This document shows, one piece after another, positions 18,264 to 26,544 of a stretch of DNA of 64,000 nucleotides. The notes under the pieces are model-generated. The model searched no databases, was not told the origin of the DNA, and worked only from the letters and a program-made list of their open reading frames with translations. Source of the DNA: Polycladidibacter stylochi (GTDB lineage: Bacteria; Pseudomonadota; Alphaproteobacteria; Rhizobiales; Stappiaceae); NCBI RefSeq assembly GCF_001562055.1, contig NZ_LLWE01000019.1, forward strand, positions 1 to 64,000. The letters are read 5' to 3'. The first letter of the stretch is position 1; the number at the start of each line of letters is the position of its first letter. A program made the position numbers and the translations under genes.

Positions 18264-19058
18264 TCAATTACCGGAACCAAGCTGCTCGACATTGCCGTAA
18301 CGTACGAATGTGACTGCACTTTTGGTTTTTCGGCGAACCATTTTTGTAACGTCACTATCGGCGCTATCGGCAACGGACCTTAGTGCCAGGGTTAAAGTTC
18401 CCACTTCTTGCGCTTGCGCGATTATTTCTGTTTCTTCAGGTTTCAGTTCCAGCGTTGCCGTACGCTCCGGATAAGCTGTTGCGCCATCCTGATTGCCAGC
18501 TGTTACTGTATCGATTGCCAATACGCGGATATTTTGCAAAATAATGTCTGATGTCATTTCATCTGTATGCGCATCAGAACGAGTTAAGATGATATCGATT
18601 TTATCACCTGGCAGTATAAAGCCACCGGCTGTAGTAACTGGCTTAACTGATACAGCCAGTGCACGCTTTCCTTTGGGCAGCAAAGCTGAAAGATAGCCCC
18701 CTTCTGAGCTTACCAGCCTTTCAGGACGTATTGGATCGCCTTTAAAAACGGCATGACGGACCAGTTTGCCTTGAAACTCTTCTATCGCGTCTGGTTGGAT
18801 CGACTTTTGAATTAAGCCTTCGCTTGCAAGCTCTACTGGCCATTGAACCCAATGCATATCTCCATCAGATAACGGCTTACCAAGTGGCAACGTATCAGTG
18901 GCAACTAGCACCTGTGCCATTGCAACTTGAGGACCTTTTTCGACAAACACGGTTTTGGGTTCATCGTCTCCCCCTATCACCAACAGTGCCGCCAATAATC
19001 CAGCAACTAAGGCACCTACTAAAACCAAAACTCGTGCATTGCGCATGAGAGACCTCAA
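18264..19058 (-). CDS. cpaB: Tad pilus assembly protein CpaB (RcpC)
   Basis: A 264-aa protein anchored by an N-terminal membrane helix (about 9-28). A SAF domain (about 43-110) starts at VAMAQVLVATDTLPLGKPL and an RcpC/CpaB domain follows (about 120-235, ALAVSVKPVTTAGGFILPGDKIDIILT). CpaB is a periplasmic component linked to the secretin. The gene begins 128 nt after the cpaA stop codon. That AT-rich gap holds no pilin gene. Confidence 0.95.
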   Translation of the reverse strand: MRSLMRNARVLVLVGALVAGLLAALLVIGGDDEPKTVFVEKGPQVAMAQVLVATDTLPLGKPLSDGDMHWVQWPVELASEGLIQKSIQPDAIEEFQGKLVRHAVFKGDPIRPERLVSSEGGYLSALLPKGKRALAVSVKPVTTAGGFILPGDKIDIILTRSDAHTDEMTSDIILQNIRVLAIDTVTAGNQDGATAYPERTATLELKPEETEIIAQAQEVGTLTLALRSVADSADSDVTKMVRRKTKSAVTFVRYGNVEQLGSGN

Positions 19059-19186
19059 ACAAATAATTAAACTTCAATCTAGAACAAGCATTACTGGAAA
19101 GTGTCAAAACATGGTTAATAATACTCAATAAAAAATGAAGTATTGGTAAGAAAAATTATAGAGATGATCTAAACGTTGTTTAAATC

Positions 19187-19708
19187 CTACAAGATTAATT
19201 CACTTCCAAGAGCAGTAAACCATGGAGTTTTTGGGTAAATCTGAATAGCTGCTATGGAAATTGCTATTCCATAGGGCACACCAACCGATTGATCGTGCAT
19301 GCGTAATAACCAATCAAAACGGTGTAACCAAGAAGGGAGATATGGCAATCTACGGTAGAGTAATATGGCTAGGGTTAAAACACCGCCATACACACTCATA
19401 AGCAGTAGGAAAACATAGGTGTATTCATTTGCACCAATCCACAGGGCAATGGCTGCAGCGAATTTCGCATCGCCCCCACCCATGATGTTGAAAGCAAAAA
19501 GCGTAAACCCAACGACAAGTACTGCAAAGCTGATTCCCAGATTGAATGCAATTTCCTGCCAAGATAAGCCAATCGTCAGGGCCGCGGCTGCAAATCCAGC
19601 TACCAAAAGCAACGATAGCCAATTTGGAATCGTCATTGAAAATAAATCGGAAAATGCCGCATATATGAGGAGAAAAGGAAAAATTCCGTATAGAATAACA
19701 TTTAACAT
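19187..19708 (-). CDS. cpaA: Prepilin peptidase CpaA (TadV)
   Basis: A 173-aa inner-membrane aspartic protease of the A24 family, the short form without the methylase domain. It cleaves the leader of Flp and TadE-type prepilins. The first catalytic Asp lies in YAAFSDLFSMTIPNW (about 16-30) and the second in the GGGDAKF motif (about 80-86). Five to six membrane helices span the sequence. The ATG at 19708 is preferred to a TTG nine codons upstream. It heads the minus-strand cpaA-to-tadC run. Usually a flp/pilA pilin gene would precede it; none is seen here. Confidence 0.93.
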   Translation of the reverse strand: MLNVILYGIFPFLLIYAAFSDLFSMTIPNWLSLLLVAGFAAAALTIGLSWQEIAFNLGISFAVLVVGFTLFAFNIMGGGDAKFAAAIALWIGANEYTYVFLLLMSVYGGVLTLAILLYRRLPYLPSWLHRFDWLLRMHDQSVGVPYGIAISIAAIQIYPKTPWFTALGSELIL

Positions 19709-19875
19709 AACAGGCCCACACACCAAGACTATCAAACCTAGTGGTTACAGTAAGATAAAAATTTCATTAAATTATCGTTACTATTACTAAGTCATTTAGT
19801 GTTGGGGCTTTATCCTTATTATGCAAAATACATGAGTATTACTTGATAGCCATTCGGAACTCGCGTTTTATGGGG

Positions 19876-20835
19876 TTAGTAGCCCAAAGTTGTGTCTACA
19901 AGATTTTCCGCAGTCTCTCCTGCTTCAACCGATAGTATCTGGCTTGCTATAATCTTTGATGCTGTTATGGGCGAGCTGGTCGCTGCCACATGCGGAAAAA
20001 TAAAGCAGTTTGGCAATTGCCACAAAGGACTGTCAGCTGCCAAGGGCTCATTTTCAAAGACATCGATTGAGGCGGCTTTGAGTATGCCGCTGGTAAGCGC
20101 TTTGTATAAATCGGCTTCGTTTTGCGTCGCGCCGCGTCCGCCATTGATGTAAACCGCTGCTTTTAGAGGGCCATCAGATTGGAGCTGTTGCAATAGCTCC
20201 ATGGTTACTAAGCCATGCGTGTGTTTGTTGCTTGGCAACAGGTTTACCAGTATTTCCGTTTCTTTTAGAAAGGCAGGTAATTGTTGTTGCGTACTAAACG
20301 ACTTTACATTCTCAATCTGTTTGGCAGAGCGGCTCCAAGACAAAACATTAAAGCCAAGCGCTGTTAGGTGCTTAGCAGCGGCTTTACCCAATACACCCAT
20401 GCCCATTATGCCCAGCGTTACATCTGTAGCTGCGGGCTGTAAAAGAGGTTGCCATTGGCGCTGGCTTTGTGCTTGCATGTAAGCAGGCATTTGTCGCAGG
20501 TGGAACAGTGCTTGCAACACAACCCATTCGCTCATGCGGTTGGTTAAATCACTATCAACCAATCGATAAACAGGGACATTGGGGAGCGATTTACAGTTCA
20601 ATATATGATCTACCCCTGCTCCCAATGAGTAGACGGCTTGCAAGCTGGTTAACTTTTGCAGGCATTCATCTACCGGTTTCCATGCAACCAGATGTGTTAG
20701 TGAGTTCAGCAACTGCGTATTATTGGGGACCGATGGGTCTGACCAGCAATAAATATCCAAATTCGGAAGGTGTTGCTTAAAGCGTTGTGCCCATTCCTGT
20801 TCATCGCAGCCCGTCAGACAAAGCAATACAGACAT
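19876..20835 (-). CDS. ghrA: Glyoxylate/hydroxypyruvate reductase A-type dehydrogenase
   Basis: A 319-aa cytoplasmic NAD(P)H-dependent D-2-hydroxyacid dehydrogenase resembling GhrA. It is expected to reduce glyoxylate or hydroxypyruvate. The nucleotide-binding motif is G-I-M-G-M-G-V-L-G (about 143-151). The catalytic Arg is in the NGGRGA segment (about 232-237), the Glu in DVFENEPL and the His in FPHVAATS near the C terminus. It lies 52 nt downstream of rmuC on the same strand and may be co-transcribed. Exact substrate is not certain. Confidence 0.88.
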   Translation of the reverse strand: MSVLLCLTGCDEQEWAQRFKQHLPNLDIYCWSDPSVPNNTQLLNSLTHLVAWKPVDECLQKLTSLQAVYSLGAGVDHILNCKSLPNVPVYRLVDSDLTNRMSEWVVLQALFHLRQMPAYMQAQSQRQWQPLLQPAATDVTLGIMGMGVLGKAAAKHLTALGFNVLSWSRSAKQIENVKSFSTQQQLPAFLKETEILVNLLPSNKHTHGLVTMELLQQLQSDGPLKAAVYINGGRGATQNEADLYKALTSGILKAASIDVFENEPLAADSPLWQLPNCFIFPHVAATSSPITASKIIASQILSVEAGETAENLVDTTLGY

Positions 20836-20887
20836 TATGGTGAACTCCTTATTGGCTGATCAAAAACAATAGGTACTAAAACTCTAG

Positions 20888-22201
20888 TTACTCAGTGTCC
20901 TGGCTATCATCGTGTTTGAGAGGAAACTTCACCGTATTGGTGTCATTTGCAACCGTTTGTGGGAAGGGTGCCCCCTCTCCGACCGGCTTGGTGACAGGTT
21001 TGAGAGGATCATTCGAAAGCCGTGATTTTGGGGCTTGCGGTGTTTGTTTGGGGAGCAGCCCTTCCAAGCCTTGCCCATGCTCTTCCCCTAATTCGATTTG
21101 GGTGATGGTGCTGGTACGCGATATCACCTTTCGACACGAAATCCCCAATTGATCGACGTCTTTTTGCGCTTGTGTAAAATGGGTTTGCAGTTTTTCGGAG
21201 CGCTCACTCATTCTTGCCACATCGTCCAGCAGTTTGCCCAGCTCAAGCTGTATTGTTCGCGCTTGTGACTGAATTGCCGTATCGCGGACCAAGGTACGTA
21301 TGAGCTGTACTGCCATGAGTAAAAGGCTGGGTGAGACAATCAACACCCGTTGACGGTGGGCTTTTTCGATAACCTCGGCAAATCGGCTATGAATTTGCGC
21401 AAACAGGCTTTCCGAGGGGATATACATCAAGGCATACTCTTGCGTCTCACCCGCTAGTAAGTACTTTGATGCAATATCCTCCACATGTTTCAGCAGGTTT
21501 TTACGTGCCAAAACCGATACCGCCCGCTCTTCGTCTTTGCTCTTGGCGTTTTGCAGGCGTAAAAATGCCTCTAACGGGTACTTTGCATCGACCACCAATG
21601 GGGGTGCTTCGCCGGGCATAATAATCAGGCAATCAGGTCGGGTACCATTGGAAAGTTGGGCTTGAAACTTGTAGGCCGCTTTTGGAAAGCTATCAGCAAT
21701 TATTTCTTCCATCTGCGCTTGCCCATATGCTCCCCGAGCTTGCTTGCCTGAAAGAGTTTTTTTCAAGTCCACCACTTGTGCGGATAGCTCTCCCATGGTT
21801 TGGCGCGCATTATCGATGAGCGCAAGGCGCTCTTGCAGCCCGCTGAGGCTATTGTGGGTTTGGCGGTGGGTTTCGAGCACTGATGTGCCCAGCGTTTTGC
21901 CCAACCCCTCCATTCGATCATTCATCAACCGCATGAGATCGGACTGCCGTGAGCCAAAAATCTCGGCCATAGTTTGCATACGACCCGTCATTTCGCCTTG
22001 TGATTGCACCAGTTGGGTTAATAATGTTTCCTGCTCTTCATAACGGTCAGCGTTATAGCGGGCTTCGTCGGCCAAGTTTTGCATTGTGGCACGCAAGCGC
22101 AATGCCCAAACGAGAACACAACAGAAACATATAATAGCGCCTATGAGCCATATTATATTTGGTATGCCTAATAGGCTAGTAATTTCAGCGGGTTGATTCA
22201 T
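20888..22201 (-). CDS. rmuC: DNA recombination protein RmuC
   Basis: A 437-aa RmuC-family protein. It has an N-terminal membrane helix (about 14-34), a long coiled coil (about 40-150) and the conserved RmuC nuclease-like domain (about 150-350). The domain includes PDCLIIMPGEAPPLVVDAKYPLEAF, where the Asp-Ala-Lys triad resembles a PD-(D/E)xK core. RmuC limits inversions at short inverted repeats, and related proteins have been linked to phage defence. The C-terminal tail (about 370-437) is polar and probably disordered. It is followed by ghrA. Confidence 0.94.
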   Translation of the reverse strand: MNQPAEITSLLGIPNIIWLIGAIICFCCVLVWALRLRATMQNLADEARYNADRYEEQETLLTQLVQSQGEMTGRMQTMAEIFGSRQSDLMRLMNDRMEGLGKTLGTSVLETHRQTHNSLSGLQERLALIDNARQTMGELSAQVVDLKKTLSGKQARGAYGQAQMEEIIADSFPKAAYKFQAQLSNGTRPDCLIIMPGEAPPLVVDAKYPLEAFLRLQNAKSKDEERAVSVLARKNLLKHVEDIASKYLLAGETQEYALMYIPSESLFAQIHSRFAEVIEKAHRQRVLIVSPSLLLMAVQLIRTLVRDTAIQSQARTIQLELGKLLDDVARMSERSEKLQTHFTQAQKDVDQLGISCRKVISRTSTITQIELGEEHGQGLEGLLPKQTPQAPKSRLSNDPLKPVTKPVGEGAPFPQTVANDTNTVKFPLKHDDSQDTE

Positions 22202-22360
22202 GGTGAAACAAACATAGAACGATTCTTTTGGGTTGAGAAGCAGAACTCTTAAAAAATTGATAGAGATGGTGTGCGGATTTGAAAAGATGAATATTTATTA
22301 AAAACGCATATTTGTGCTGTTTTGGTGGTTATAACATTCTTTCTTAACGTACATGCCGGC

Positions 22361-23116
22361 TTATCGCCCGCCCCCGGCCTCCAAAATACTGCCGACACAA
22401 TACGAAGCTTCCTCGGAAAGGAGCCAAACTATCGCCTTTGCAATTTCTTCCGGCTCGGCCACTCTCTTGAGCGGCACAGAAGGTGCCAGCGTGTGGATGC
22501 GATCGGGGTTGCCAGTTAAAGCATGTAAGTCGGTTTTTGTCAGACCCGGACGCACGCAATTAACCCGTATACCTTGCGGGGCAAGCTCACGACCCAGCCC
22601 ATTTGTAAATGCTTCTACCGCACCCTTGCTGGCGGCATACTCTACCCCTTCGCTGGCGGCACCATTTTTTGCAGCTACCGAGCTGATATTGACGATAGCA
22701 CCACCTGTGCCACCACGTTGCAAACTCATGCGTTTGGCCGCTTCGCGCGCGCAAAGCATTGTTCCCACAACGTTGATATCCATCACTTTTTGCAGGCGTT
22801 GCACATCCATATCCACAAGCGAGCTGCTTTTATCCATTATGCCGGCACAATTCACCAGCCCTTTGAGGTTGCCGAGTTCGGCATCAACTTCCGCAAACAG
22901 GTGGAGTACATCCGCCTCCTGGCTAATATCGGCTTTAACCGCAATGGCATTGCCCCCCTGCTCGCTTATTGTTTCTAACAGGTTGATAGCGGCCTTCTCA
23001 TTCGCTTGATAATTGATGCAGATATCATAGCCCGCTTTGGCAGCCAGCAGTGCTGTGGCAGCACCAATGCCTCTTGAACCACCGGTAATCACCACTGTGC
23101 CCTTTGTTTGTGCCAT
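22361..23116 (-). CDS. SDR family oxidoreductase
   Basis: A 251-aa classical short-chain dehydrogenase. It has the cofactor motif T-G-G-S-R-G-I-G (11-18), N-C-A-G (about 89-92), and the catalytic Ser in NISS with Tyr-x-x-x-Lys in EYAASKGA (about 161-168). An Asn-Tyr pair after strand 2 suggests NADP or NAD preference cannot be told simply. The closest feel is an FabG-like or glucose dehydrogenase-like enzyme of unknown substrate. It stands alone between rmuC and the divergent def gene, with 185 nt of shared upstream region. Confidence 0.9.
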   Translation of the reverse strand: MAQTKGTVVITGGSRGIGAATALLAAKAGYDICINYQANEKAAINLLETISEQGGNAIAVKADISQEADVLHLFAEVDAELGNLKGLVNCAGIMDKSSSLVDMDVQRLQKVMDINVVGTMLCAREAAKRMSLQRGGTGGAIVNISSVAAKNGAASEGVEYAASKGAVEAFTNGLGRELAPQGIRVNCVRPGLTKTDLHALTGNPDRIHTLAPSVPLKRVAEPEEIAKAIVWLLSEEASYCVGSILEAGGGR

Positions 23117-23301
23117 GATCAGTTGCCTTTACACTTACTCAACACTACTGCCAATGAGCCTAGCATGTAAGGACAATGTAAGGCTACTGGTGTTTGACTT
23201 GATGTTGACCACCATAATCGTTTATGACTGGCCAAAGAACGATGGGTGCGCGCATTATGTTTCACTTGACGCGGCCAGAGTAAGGACCTAACTGAACCGC
23301 T

Positions 23302-23826
23302 ATGACCAAGATTGATATCCAGTTAATGACTGAAAGCTGCTTGCGACAAAAGTGCGAGCCTATTGAGGAAGTAACAGATGAAATCCGTCAGTTGGCGGAT
23401 GACATGCTGGAAACGATGTACGCAGCCCCCGGCATTGGCCTTGCCGCTAGCCAGATCGGTGTTTTAAAGCGTATGTTTGTGCTTGATGTGAGCGAGCGCG
23501 AAGAAGGCGAAGAAGAGAAGAAAAAACCTATGGTTTTCATTAATCCCGAGATTACTTGGCAATCCGAGGAGATTAATGTTTACCAAGAGGGCTGCCTTTC
23601 TATTCCCGGTATTTACGAGGATGTGGAACGGCCGGAAAAAATCCGCGTCAAGTATCTGGACCGCGAAGGCAACGCACAGGAAATTGAAGCCGACGGTTTG
23701 CTAGCAACCTGCATTCAGCATGAAAACGACCACTTGGATGGTGTTTTGTTTATTGACTATCTGTCCCGCTTAAAGCGTGAGCGCATTACCAAGAAAGTTA
23801 AAAAGGCTGCAAAGGCAGATGCCTAA
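23302..23826 (+). CDS. def: Peptide deformylase
   Basis: A 174-aa metallo-enzyme that removes the formyl group from nascent protein N termini. All three family motifs are present: [10 protein letters not shown] (about 44-53), EGCLSIPG with the metal-binding Cys (about 95-102), and QHENDHLDG with the HExxH metal site (about 137-145). It leads the def-fmt-truA group, which pairs formylation of initiator tRNA with deformylation of the product. A terminator lies between def and fmt, so fmt may also have its own promoter. Confidence 0.98.
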   Translation: MTKIDIQLMTESCLRQKCEPIEEVTDEIRQLADDMLETMYAAPGIGLAASQIGVLKRMFVLDVSEREEGEEEKKKPMVFINPEITWQSEEINVYQEGCLSIPGIYEDVERPEKIRVKYLDREGNAQEIEADGLLATCIQHENDHLDGVLFIDYLSRLKRERITKKVKKAAKADA

Positions 23827-23847
23827 AGCCCTTTCAATTGCATTGGC

Positions 23848-23870
23848 AGCCCGCATAAGGCGGGCTTTTT
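23848..23870 (+). terminator. Intrinsic terminator after def
   Basis: A 7-bp stem AGCCCGC (23848-23854) with GCGGGCT (23860-23866) is followed by a run of T. It begins 21 nt after the def stop codon. Confidence 0.85.
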
Positions 23871-23989
23871 GCTGTTGTACGGTTATTAACCCCTTTTACC
23901 CGCAGTGATACTGGCAGTAATTGCTGCACTCATATTGTTGCGGTAAAAACTTTTACAAACTCCACTGCGCATCGCTTTCAAGGATAACT

Positions 23990-24931
23990 ATGTCTCTTTC
24001 TGTTGTATTTATGGGCACACCCGATTTTTCTGTTCCAACACTCATGGAAATTGTTGGTCAAGGTCATGATGTTGTTGCTTGTTATTCGCAGCCGCCGCGC
24101 AAAGCCGGCCGTGGTATGGAGTTAAAAAAAACTCCTGTTCATGAAGCTGCAGAAAGCCTTGGTATTCCTGTTTTCACGCCAACCTCGCTCAAGTCCGCTG
24201 AGGAGCAAGAGAAATTTCGCGCACTCAATGCCGATGTTGCGGTGGTTGTTGCCTACGGCCTGTTGCTACCAAAAGCCATTTTAGAAGCGCCGCAATATGG
24301 CTGCCTTAACGGTCATGCTTCTTTATTGCCTCGCTGGCGCGGCGCTGCCCCCATCAATCGGGCGATTATGGCCGGTGATAAAGAGACCGCTATTCAAGTA
24401 ATGCAGATGGAAGAAGGGCTGGACACCGGCCCCGTTTGCATGAGCGAAACCGTGAGCATTAGCGAGAATATGAGCGCTGGTGAATTACATGACAAGCTCT
24501 CTGCGCTTGGCGGCGATGTGATGGTACGGGCGCTGGCGGCGTTATCGCGCGGGGCGCTTTCTCAAACCTCACAAGTGGAAGACGGTGCATGTTATGCCCG
24601 CAAGCTGACCAAACAAGAAGCACGGATTGACTTTAGCCTAAACGCGCAAGAGGTGCATAACCATGTGCGCGGTCTTTCTCCTTTCCCCGGTGCGTTTTGT
24701 GAAATGAGTTTTGGCAGTAAGGTTGAACGCGTTAAGATTTTAAAAACACTGAAAAGTGATTTATCTGGCCAACCCGGCGAGATTTTGCAGGCTGAAGCGG
24801 ACCGCTTCGTGATTGGCTGTGGTCAAGGCGCTGTGCAAGTGTTGCAATTGCAACGGGCTGGTAAAAAAGCAATGAATGCTGAAGAATTTTTACGTGGTGG
24901 CAATCTTAATGTTTCGCAGACCGTTTCCTAA
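23990..24931 (+). CDS. fmt: Methionyl-tRNA formyltransferase
   Basis: A 313-aa cytoplasmic enzyme that formylates Met-tRNAfMet with 10-formyl-tetrahydrofolate. The N-terminal catalytic domain has [12 protein letters not shown] (about 5-16) and the formyl-transfer motif [17 protein letters not shown] with the Asn/His pair (about 105-121). The C-terminal tRNA-binding domain follows after residue 205. The ATG at 23990 is chosen because AGGA sits 5 nt before it and the family sequence begins there; the open frame runs 23 codons further upstream. It is downstream of def and upstream of a GNAT gene and truA. Confidence 0.97.
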   Translation: MSLSVVFMGTPDFSVPTLMEIVGQGHDVVACYSQPPRKAGRGMELKKTPVHEAAESLGIPVFTPTSLKSAEEQEKFRALNADVAVVVAYGLLLPKAILEAPQYGCLNGHASLLPRWRGAAPINRAIMAGDKETAIQVMQMEEGLDTGPVCMSETVSISENMSAGELHDKLSALGGDVMVRALAALSRGALSQTSQVEDGACYARKLTKQEARIDFSLNAQEVHNHVRGLSPFPGAFCEMSFGSKVERVKILKTLKSDLSGQPGEILQAEADRFVIGCGQGAVQVLQLQRAGKKAMNAEEFLRGGNLNVSQTVS

Positions 24932-24982
24932 CCGGTCCCGCTGGTTTATGCTGGTACACATATAAGTGGAGATAAGCAAACC

Positions 24983-25522
24983 ATGAAAACAGACCCTCCG
25001 CAGCCCAACCGAGATGTGAGCATCCGCTGTTATGTGGAGAGCGATCATGATAAGGTTTATGCGCTCATTCAACAAGCCTTTGACCGAAGCGACGAAGCGC
25101 GGCTCGTTGATGATTTGCGCTATTGTGGCATGATGGTGCTGGAGCGGGTGGCCTGCTTGCAAGATGGCACGATTGTGGGCCATGTGGCTTACTCGCGTAT
25201 GACTGGTACCTGCGATGGTCTCGGGTTAAAAGTTTGCACGCTCGCACCTGTTTCAGTTGCCCCCAAACATCAAAACACCGGTATTGGCGCTGCATTGATA
25301 GAAGCAACTATGGATACCTTGCAGGGCATGGGTGAAGACGTGGTGCTGGTGCTGGGTATGCCTGAATACTATTGCCGGTTTGGTTTTGATAGCGAATTGG
25401 CAAAAAAGTTTGTGGGTCCTTACAGCGGGCCTGTATATATGGCCAACGGCTTAACCCATGCGGGGCGCAGCAGCCCTGTTTGTGAAGTGAGCTATGCCAC
25501 TCCGTTTCAAGCCTTGAGTTGA
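24983..25522 (+). CDS. GNAT family N-acetyltransferase (YhbS-like)
   Basis: A 179-aa acetyl-CoA-dependent acetyltransferase resembling YhbS. The acetyl-CoA loop appears in VSVAPKHQNTGIGAALIEA (about 90-108), the Q/R-x-x-G-x-G/A motif. The C-terminal half has GMPEYYCRFGF, which is typical of this subfamily. The substrate is unknown. It sits 51 nt after fmt and 39 nt before truA, breaking up the fmt-truA neighbourhood often seen in related bacteria. It is probably part of the same transcript. Confidence 0.9.
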   Translation: MKTDPPQPNRDVSIRCYVESDHDKVYALIQQAFDRSDEARLVDDLRYCGMMVLERVACLQDGTIVGHVAYSRMTGTCDGLGLKVCTLAPVSVAPKHQNTGIGAALIEATMDTLQGMGEDVVLVLGMPEYYCRFGFDSELAKKFVGPYSGPVYMANGLTHAGRSSPVCEVSYATPFQALS

Positions 25523-25561
25523 TTGGCGTGCGAAAACGCCCTGCATTTAGAATTAGATAGT

Positions 25562-26386
25562 ATGCCCAGATATAAAGTCACTGTAGAATATGATGGTCGG
25601 CCGTTTTACGGTTGGCAGCGCCAAGGTATCGAGCCCACTGTACAAGGGGTGATTGAACGGGCGATTAAAGCTTTTTGCGGCGAAACGGTTACCATTGGCG
25701 GCGCAGGACGCACGGATTCGGGAGTCCACGCCACGGGTCAGGTCGCGCATATTGATTTGGCGAAGGACTGGCCCGCTAAAACCGTAAAGAATGCGCTGAA
25801 CTTCCATTGCCAACCGGACCCCGTTGTTATTATGGACTGCGAGAAGGCCGGTATTGGCTTTGACAGCCGGTTTTCGGCTATCCGCCGGCACTACCGCTAT
25901 CGCATTATCAACCGCCCTGAACCGTTAACCTTTGATCATGGCCTTGGCTGGCATGTAAAGCCAGTGCTTGATGCCGATGCCATGCACGAGGCCTCTCAGG
26001 TTTTGATTGGCCATCATGACTTTACCACGTTTCGCCATTCCAAATGTCAGGCGAAAAGCCCGTGGAAGACCATGGAGCGCATGGCCGTTTACCGACGCGA
26101 AGAAAATGTCTTTCTGGAGTGCTCGTCGCGCTCGTTCTTACATAACCAAGTACGCTCCATGGTGGGCACTTTGCGCTTGGTTGGTGAAGGACGGTGGAAT
26201 AAAGAAGATGTACGCGCAGCACTGGCCGCCTGTGATCGTGCGGCTTGCGGGCCGGTTGCAGTACCTGAAGGGCTTTACTTGACACAAGTGGACTATCGCT
26301 CTGCTGAAGAGGATGCGGCCAGCTTCCATGATTATCTGGAGACATTGCCAGCTGATGAACGCGCCGAGCGTGAAGCCAAAGGCTAG
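25562..26386 (+). CDS. truA: tRNA pseudouridine(38-40) synthase
   Basis: A 274-aa enzyme that makes pseudouridine at positions 38-40 of tRNA anticodon arms. The catalytic Asp52 is in GGAGRTDSGVHA (46-57). YDGRPFYGWQRQ (10-21) and SFLHNQVRSMVGTL near the C terminus are also conserved. The ATG at 25562 is where family homology begins; the frame is open a little further upstream. It closes the def-fmt-GNAT-truA group. It ends with an acidic and basic tail of about 15 residues. Confidence 0.97.
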   Translation: MPRYKVTVEYDGRPFYGWQRQGIEPTVQGVIERAIKAFCGETVTIGGAGRTDSGVHATGQVAHIDLAKDWPAKTVKNALNFHCQPDPVVIMDCEKAGIGFDSRFSAIRRHYRYRIINRPEPLTFDHGLGWHVKPVLDADAMHEASQVLIGHHDFTTFRHSKCQAKSPWKTMERMAVYRREENVFLECSSRSFLHNQVRSMVGTLRLVGEGRWNKEDVRAALAACDRAACGPVAVPEGLYLTQVDYRSAEEDAASFHDYLETLPADERAEREAKG

Positions 26387-26470
26387 GCCTAGTGCTCGTT
26401 GTTAATCTTTGGATATCCAGCAGCTAAAAGACCAAAAAACACCCTAACACTCAATGATATTAGATTAAAA

Positions 26471-26498
26471 GCCGGTGAGTGCTCCCCACCGGCCTTGT
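26471..26498 (-). terminator. Terminator between truA and acnB
   Basis: A perfect 7-bp stem GCCGGTG (26471-26477) with CACCGGC (26487-26493). On the minus strand it is followed by TTTTAAT and so best serves acnB, 52 nt after its stop codon. On the plus strand the tail is CTTGTTAC, so it may also end truA transcripts. Confidence 0.7.
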
Positions 26499-26544
26499 TA
26501 CAATTTACACTGGAACTGATAGTTCGAAGTAAATTTGCTTGCCC

